Below, in pieces: positions 42,194 to 45,681 of a stretch of DNA of 45,681 nucleotides (position 1 is its first letter; every line of letters begins with the position of its first letter). The DNA is from Oscillospiraceae bacterium. GTDB lineage: Bacteria; Bacillota_A; Clostridia; Oscillospirales; Oscillospiraceae. The notes under the pieces were generated by a model, which saw only the letters and a program-made list of their open reading frames with translations, made no database searches and was not told the DNA's origin. The stretch is taken from contig JAFYLN010000216.1 of assembly GCA_017537045.1 (NCBI GenBank), forward strand, positions 1 to 45,681. The letters run 5' to 3'. The translations under genes were made by a program, and so were the position numbers.

Positions 42194-42370
42194 AAATTTC
42201 AGTTTATCGTGCTGTTCCAGTTATGAATGTAGGGGCGGCGATCCGCCGCCCGGCGGCACAGCATTACGTATTCGCATTGGTTTTTGGCGAATTCGCAGCA
42301 TTTCTCTGCGCGGGCGACCAATGGTCGCCCCTACGTTATCCACGGCACACAGCGCGATAAACATCAATTT
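42194..42370 (+). repeat. MITE-like repeat, family A (copy 10), inside the trpXYZ operon
   Basis: AAATTTCAGTTTATCG ... GATAAACATCAATTT, about 177 bp, with GGCGGCGATCCGCCGCC and GGGCGACCAATGGTCGCCC palindromes. It sits between trpX and trpY and forms part of the trpX stop codon. Confidence 0.8.
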
Positions 42371-43343
42371 AGTCAACAATTGTTGTGACAGCCATAACGG
42401 TATTTGCCATAGAGTTGAACACGGTGTAGTCAATACCCAGTGCGGCGGCGGTGTCGGTATTGACGGTGATGATGCCGCCGTCCATGACGTGGAATTCAGG
42501 TACTGCGCCGCCCAGAACGATGTCCATAGCCATAGTGGCTGCGTAAGTACCCAGTTCGGAATAGTTGACGCCGCAGGTGACAAAGGAACCGGCCTGTACA
42601 AAGGAGTCCGCGCCGGTGTAGTGTGCAATGCCTGCATTCAGGAGGATCTCGGCAACGGAGGGAGCCACATTCATAACGGCATTATCGGTGGGGGTAAAGA
42701 CAGCGTCGACCCGACCCACCAGTGCGGTAGCGGCGGTGATGACTTCATCAGCGGTGTTGCCGGTCTTTTCAATGTAGGGAATACCCTTGGCATCCAGATA
42801 TGCCTTGGCTTCCTTGATGGGCATTTCGGAGTTGGGCTCGGACAGGGAGTACAGCAGACCGACGGTCTGGATGCCGGGGTCAGCGGCAAACATCATCTTC
42901 ATGATCTGTTCGGTATTCAGGGCATCGGAAACGCCGGTGACATTGCCCATTCCGGTCAGGCCTGCGCCCTCAGGATCGGAAACGGCAGCGTAGACGATGG
43001 GGATATTCTTACCCTCTGCGGCAGTGACAGAATACTGTGCAGCCAGTGTTGCAATGGGCAGGATCAGGTCATAACCGTCAGCGACCACCTGGGTACCGAT
43101 CTGGGACAGGATGGAAGTGTCGTTCTGACCGTTGAAATGCTTATATTCGACCTTTACACCGTCTTCGGCAGCAATCCGGTCAATCTCAGCCTGGGCGGCA
43201 AGACGAATTTCGTCCAGAGAGGAGTGATCCAACTGCTGCACAATGGCAATCTTGATGACACCGTCATCAGCCTGTGCGCCGCAGCCTGAAAACAGGGAAG
43301 CCATCATCAAAACGGTTAACATAACACAAATAAACTTTTTCAT
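42369..43343 (-). CDS. trpX: ABC transporter substrate-binding lipoprotein, TrpX-like (PF04392)
   Basis: 324 residues. Lipoprotein signal MKKFICVMLTVLMMASLFSGC. The mature part shows IKIAIVQQLDHSSLDEIRLAAQAEI, LILPIATLAAQYSVTAAEGKNIPIVYAAVSDP, NVTGVSD and VGLLYSLSEPNSEMPIKEAKAYL, all typical of the ABC_sub_bind family. AAGGAG before the ATG. The Trp T-box upstream and the permease and ATPase downstream support tryptophan as substrate, as known for trpXYZ in other Firmicutes; direct binding is inferred. Confidence 0.88.
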   Translation of the reverse strand: MKKFICVMLTVLMMASLFSGCGAQADDGVIKIAIVQQLDHSSLDEIRLAAQAEIDRIAAEDGVKVEYKHFNGQNDTSILSQIGTQVVADGYDLILPIATLAAQYSVTAAEGKNIPIVYAAVSDPEGAGLTGMGNVTGVSDALNTEQIMKMMFAADPGIQTVGLLYSLSEPNSEMPIKEAKAYLDAKGIPYIEKTGNTADEVITAATALVGRVDAVFTPTDNAVMNVAPSVAEILLNAGIAHYTGADSFVQAGSFVTCGVNYSELGTYAATMAMDIVLGGAVPEFHVMDGGIITVNTDTAAALGIDYTVFNSMANTVMAVTTIVD

Positions 43344-43392
43344 ATCCGTAATCTCCTTTTTAAGATGTACATTTTATATTATATGGTATCTG

Positions 43393-43431
43393 TCAATGAT
43401 GGTGTCGCCATCGCCGTTCTGTTCGCTTCAT
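43393..43431 (-). CDS. Possible 12-residue leader peptide between T-box and trpX
   Basis: MKRTERRWRHHH-stop, with GGAGG (43443-43439) 7 nt before the ATG, better spaced than many real genes here. It contains one Trp codon and ends 50 nt before the trpX start. Position recalls leader peptides that add a second Trp-sensing layer after a T-box in Bacillus. It may equally be a chance ORF after a fossil ribosome binding site. Confidence 0.35.
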   Translation of the reverse strand: MKRTERRWRHHH

Positions 43432-43444
43432 ATCATTACCTCCA

Positions 43445-43484
43445 AAATAAAAATGCCCCTGCTCCCACAACGGGAACAAGGACA
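43445..43484 (-). terminator. T-box intrinsic terminator
   Basis: 13-bp stem (43484-43472 with 43466-43454, some G-U pairs), then TTTTTATTTT. Mutually exclusive with the antiterminator helix. Confidence 0.88.
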
Positions 43485-43725
43485 GAAATGACATTTTCTG
43501 CGGTACCACCTTGTTTGCCGGTTTTCCGGCCGCCTCTGCAACGGTGCCAACACACCGTCTGCCCTTAACGCAGGCAATACGTCAGCAGATACTAAGGGAA
43601 GTCCCTTTTCCCTCTGCCCTCGGCGGCCCATTTGCTGCTCCGCTTTTCGCTCCGCTCTCAGCTGCCGGAACTCTCTGTGGATGCGCTGCGCAGTTTTACT
43701 TCCGCCTCAAAGGTTTGCTTATGTT
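43445..43725 (-). promoter_or_regulatory. T-box riboswitch, specifier UGG (tryptophan)
   Basis: Leftward RNA. Stem I base GGCGG (43706-43702) pairs with CCGCC (43626-43622); AAGUA follows the 5' strand, the CAGAGAG...GGCAGCUGAGAGCGGA distal region is the conserved AG-bulge/loop area. Specifier loop 3' side reads CAAAUGGG with UGG at 43630-43628 followed by G. The T-box AAGGUGGUACCGCAG lies at 43512-43498. Antiterminator AACAAGG / CCUUGUU competes with the terminator. Uncharged tRNA-Trp should permit read-through into trpXYZ. Confidence 0.92.
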
Positions 43726-43731
43726 GAACTT

Positions 43732-43760
43732 ATTTAACTACACATCTGTCTGTTTGTCAA
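43732..43760 (-). promoter_or_regulatory. Promoter of the T-box-trpXYZ transcript
   Basis: Leftward TTGACA (43760-43755), 17-bp spacer, TTAAAT (43737-43732). Confidence 0.75.
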
Positions 43761-43823
43761 GAACTTTTTTCCGTCAGAGGTGGAAACGGTTGCGATCATA
43801 CCACGGATGTGATAAGATAAAGC

Positions 43824-44061
43824 AAATTTCAATTTATCGCATTGCTTCGATAGTGAATGTAGGGGCGGCTATCAGCCGCCCGCTGCGGTTGTCTGTTACG
43901 AATTCGCCGAAATCCAATGCGAGTTCGCAACATTGTACCGCCGGGCGTGTTGCAGAGCGCAGCGAATTAAAATAGGTCGATTGCCGGTGGCAATCGCACA
44001 ATAATTCATGGGTCGCCGCCCCTACGTTATCCACGGCACATGGTGCGATAAACATCAATTT
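43824..44061 (+). repeat. MITE-like repeat, family A (copy 11, long form)
   Basis: AAATTTCAATTTATCG ... GATAAACATCAATTT, about 238 bp, carrying the same extra block (GTGTTGCAGAGCGCAGCGAA onwards) as the copy at 16126. Its right end lies 7 bp before the ribosome binding site of the next gene. Confidence 0.8.
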
Positions 44062-44078
44062 AAAAAGGAGCGATCACA

Positions 44079-44540
44079 ATGGATCACGGAATGAAAGCGG
44101 CGGAGCTTTTCTTAAACGGCTGCAATTGTGCCCAGGCGGTGGCGGTGGCCTTTTGCGATATGACGGGATTGGAGAAAAAGACGGCAGCCCGCATGGTCTC
44201 CGCTTTTGGCGGCGGCATGGGAAGAATGCGGGAGGTCTGCGGCGCGGTCAGCGGTATGTTTTTCGTGCTGAGCTTCCTCTATGGCTATGATACACCCGGT
44301 GATGATGTCAGCAAAAAACAGCTTTACACGCAGGTGCAGGCCTTGGCAGCAGAATTCCGCGAAAGCTGCGGCAGCATCATCTGCCGGGAAATTCTGAAAA
44401 ATCCCCCCACCGATCCAACACCCAGCCCCAGAACGGAGGAATACTACAAAAAACGTCCCTGCACCCGCATGGTGCTGGTTGCAGGGCAGCTGATGGATAA
44501 ATTTATCGCCGCACATCCGCTGGAGGAGCACCATGGATGA
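44079..44540 (+). CDS. C_GCAxxG_C_C family redox-type protein
   Basis: 153 residues of the family named after its Cys pattern: NGCNCAQAV (CxCAQ), FGGGMGRMREVCGAVSG (C_GAVSG), then FRESCGSIICREI. Such proteins are thought to handle redox reactions or metals in anaerobes, without a proven activity. AAGGAG before the ATG. Overlaps the next gene by 8 bp, so both are coupled. Confidence 0.88.
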   Translation: MDHGMKAAELFLNGCNCAQAVAVAFCDMTGLEKKTAARMVSAFGGGMGRMREVCGAVSGMFFVLSFLYGYDTPGDDVSKKQLYTQVQALAAEFRESCGSIICREILKNPPTDPTPSPRTEEYYKKRPCTRMVLVAGQLMDKFIAAHPLEEHHG

Positions 44541-45042
44541 TCTGATTTACAACCAGACGAAGATCCCCAAAAACCAGTGGCGCTATGGCCTTCGCACCAG
44601 CGCAGCCACGGGCTGCGGCTGGATCGCTACCTACAACGCCCTGCGCCTGATGGGCTACAGTGCAAAACCCGAAGACCTGATCCGCTATTATGAGCGGCAG
44701 CTGCCTCTGATCCACGGCAACGGCGGCACCATCATTCAGGGACCTGCCCTGTTCTTCCAGAAGCACGGTTTCCGCGTGGAAACACTGTCTGTGGAAGAAC
44801 GCTTCGATGAGGCGGCAAAACAGGCGGATGTCTGCATCCTTTTTTATTACTGGCGCAAAAAGTTCAGGATCGGCGCCCATTTTGTGACGGTGCAGCATAA
44901 GGATGGGAGATTCACGGGCTACAACACCTTCCGCACCTCCGATGGTCCCGATGACTACGGCACCAGTCTGAAACAGTATCTAAAAAAGCAGGGCTTCTTT
45001 ATGCCTTTCCTGATTGCAGTTAAAGATAAGCGCAGCGTCTGA
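44533..45042 (+). CDS. Papain-like/C39-like cysteine peptidase-type protein
   Basis: 169 residues, cytoplasmic (no signal). SAATGCGWIATYNALRLMG has the Cys of a papain-like active site, and RIGAHFVTVQHKDGRFTGYNT has the matching His and a following Asn/Asp, as in C39-type folds. Overlaps the preceding redox-type gene by 8 bp and the convergent membrane-protein gene by 23 bp. Whether it cleaves peptides is not shown. Confidence 0.65.
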   Translation: MDDLIYNQTKIPKNQWRYGLRTSAATGCGWIATYNALRLMGYSAKPEDLIRYYERQLPLIHGNGGTIIQGPALFFQKHGFRVETLSVEERFDEAAKQADVCILFYYWRKKFRIGAHFVTVQHKDGRFTGYNTFRTSDGPDDYGTSLKQYLKKQGFFMPFLIAVKDKRSV

Positions 45043-45424
45043 GGCTGAGATTCTCCACATGGCAGCGCAGCAATGTGTGCAGATACAGCGCCATCCACGA
45101 CACGGGAATCCACAGGAACGTGTACAGGGGACAGATCTGACCGAGAAAGTTGCCTGGCCGGCTGCGGTAGTCCCATACCTCATAACTGCGGTTGAAGAGC
45201 AGCCCGATGCCCAGTTCTACCATGGTCACAATTCCCGCACCAACCCCTGCCCGCAGGGGGAGCGGCAGCCGCGGACGGACATGGTTTAATTGCCCGATCA
45301 GCAGAAAGCAGGTGCCGCCGGCGAGGAACATACTGCCATGGGTGCGTCCACGCCAGAGCAGCTCCAGCCCCATATAGGCGCAGCCGCCCAGATAAAAAAG
45401 AACGGCCTGTTTCCAGATTTTCAT
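45020..45424 (-). CDS. Small membrane protein, putative ABC transporter permease family PF06541 (CmpB-like)
   Basis: 134 residues, four membrane segments. YEVWDYRSRPGNFLGQICPLYTFLWIPVSWMALYL is the family signature. GGAGG 8 nt before ATG 45424; the GTG at 45433 overlaps it. The family is linked by name to ABC permeases, but function is unproven. Convergent with the preceding gene. Confidence 0.82.
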   Translation of the reverse strand: MKIWKQAVLFYLGGCAYMGLELLWRGRTHGSMFLAGGTCFLLIGQLNHVRPRLPLPLRAGVGAGIVTMVELGIGLLFNRSYEVWDYRSRPGNFLGQICPLYTFLWIPVSWMALYLHTLLRCHVENLSLRRCAYL

Positions 45425-45481
45425 AAAAATCACCTCCGGGAGAGTATCGCCAGAAAAATTAGAAAAAAATCAAAAAAATGC

Positions 45482-45510
45482 TTGACATTTTTTCTCCTGG
45501 CATATATAAT
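45482..45510 (+). promoter_or_regulatory. Promoter of the tRNA cluster (full consensus)
   Basis: TTGACA (45482-45487), 17-bp spacer, TATAAT (45505-45510), 43 bp before the first tRNA. Matches the strong promoters usual for stable RNA. Confidence 0.88.
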
Positions 45511-45553
45511 AACGAAGCTGATTTCGCGCAAGCGAAGTCTGGTGACCATCTTT

Positions 45554-45629
45554 GGCGGCATAACTCAGTTGGTAGAGTAGCCGGTTCATACCCGGTATGT
45601 CATCTGTTCAAGTCAGATTGCCGCTACCA
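45554..45629 (+). tRNA. tRNA-Met (anticodon CAT)
   Basis: Acceptor stem GGCGGCA / TGCCGCT, D stem ACTC/GAGT, anticodon stem GCCGG / CCGGT with loop TTCATAC, T loop TTCAAGT, encoded CCA. The anticodon stem lacks the three G-C pairs of initiator tRNA, so elongator Met is likely; a lysidine-modified tRNA-Ile is the other option. Confidence 0.93.
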
Positions 45630-45681
45630 GGCCCGTTGGTCAAGCGGTTAAGACACCGCCCTTTCACGGCGGTAACATGGG
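45630..45681 (+). tRNA. tRNA-Glu (anticodon TTC), 3' end cut by the window
   Basis: Begins directly after the CCA of tRNA-Met. Starts GGCCCGTTGGTCAAGCGGTTA, anticodon stem CCGCC / GGCGG with loop CTTTCAC. T arm and acceptor 3' strand lie outside. Confidence 0.9.

Noticed and set aside
43365..43395. Internal promoter TTGACA...TATAAT before trpX
   Set aside because: Spacing between TTGACA and any -10-like hexamer is 9-14 bp, outside the useful range.
43834..44058. 74-codon frame within a family A repeat
   Set aside because: Repeat-derived frame without ribosome binding site.

Overview
The window looks like chromosome from a gut Clostridia (Oscillospirales/Ruminococcaceae-like, Clostridium cluster IV). 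Reasons: moderately high GC with GGAGG ribosome binding sites, a Gram-positive gene set (CIRCE-controlled groESL, PerR, reverse rubrerythrin, a T-box, the YmfF/YmfH M16 pair, the acetylase route to diaminopimelate), and dense short palindromic repeats between genes. Genus is not decided by the sequence alone.

Layout. 0-5.6 kb: end of a GAPDH gene, an orphan peptide-type substrate-binding lipoprotein, a YfiH/laccase-domain protein and secA, all leftward. 5.6-8.1 kb: groES-groEL behind a consensus promoter and a perfect CIRCE operator. 8.3-15.8 kb: NhaC-type antiporter, a D-aminoacylase-like amidohydrolase divergent from an AraC regulator, then patA, dapL and dapH, which together give the three acetylase steps towards LL-diaminopimelate. 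15.9-20.3 kb: a tiny Cys-rich membrane protein, a D,D-carboxypeptidase, cysE and cysK driven by back-to-back promoters, and a flavin reductase. 20.5-22.5 kb: PepSY lipoprotein, a GT4 glycosyltransferase and an unannotated 50-residue desulforedoxin-like protein.

22.57-27.73 kb: a visibly more A/T-rich integrative element of about 5.1 kb. It carries a tyrosine integrase at one end, a leftward operon with a winged-helix protein, an A/T-rich region with 10-bp phased repeats, a rightward operon (two small proteins and a lipoprotein) and a serine recombinase. It sits in the 3' end of the reverse rubrerythrin gene: the intact gene now ends in element-side sequence, and a second copy of the last ~60 bp lies at the far end. 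The insertion appears to split a peroxide-defence operon (perR - rubredoxin - revRbr - desulforedoxin-like).

28.9-45.7 kb: a lipoprotein, an alpha/beta hydrolase, a ferredoxin-domain aldo/keto reductase, a branching enzyme, a putative glycosyl-hydrolase-like membrane protein with prmA, the ymfF-ymfH-lgt operon, a trpXYZ-like ABC transporter behind a T-box whose specifier reads UGG (Trp), two small redox/peptidase-like proteins, a small membrane protein, and a tRNA-Met/tRNA-Glu cluster cut by the window edge.

Eleven copies of a MITE-like repeat (about 90-240 bp, termini AAATTTCAGTTTATCG / AAATTGATGTTTATCG, inner palindromes around GTAGGGGCG) and five copies of a second palindromic repeat (TGTCATTGCGAGG...GGAATGACA) fill most long intergenic gaps.
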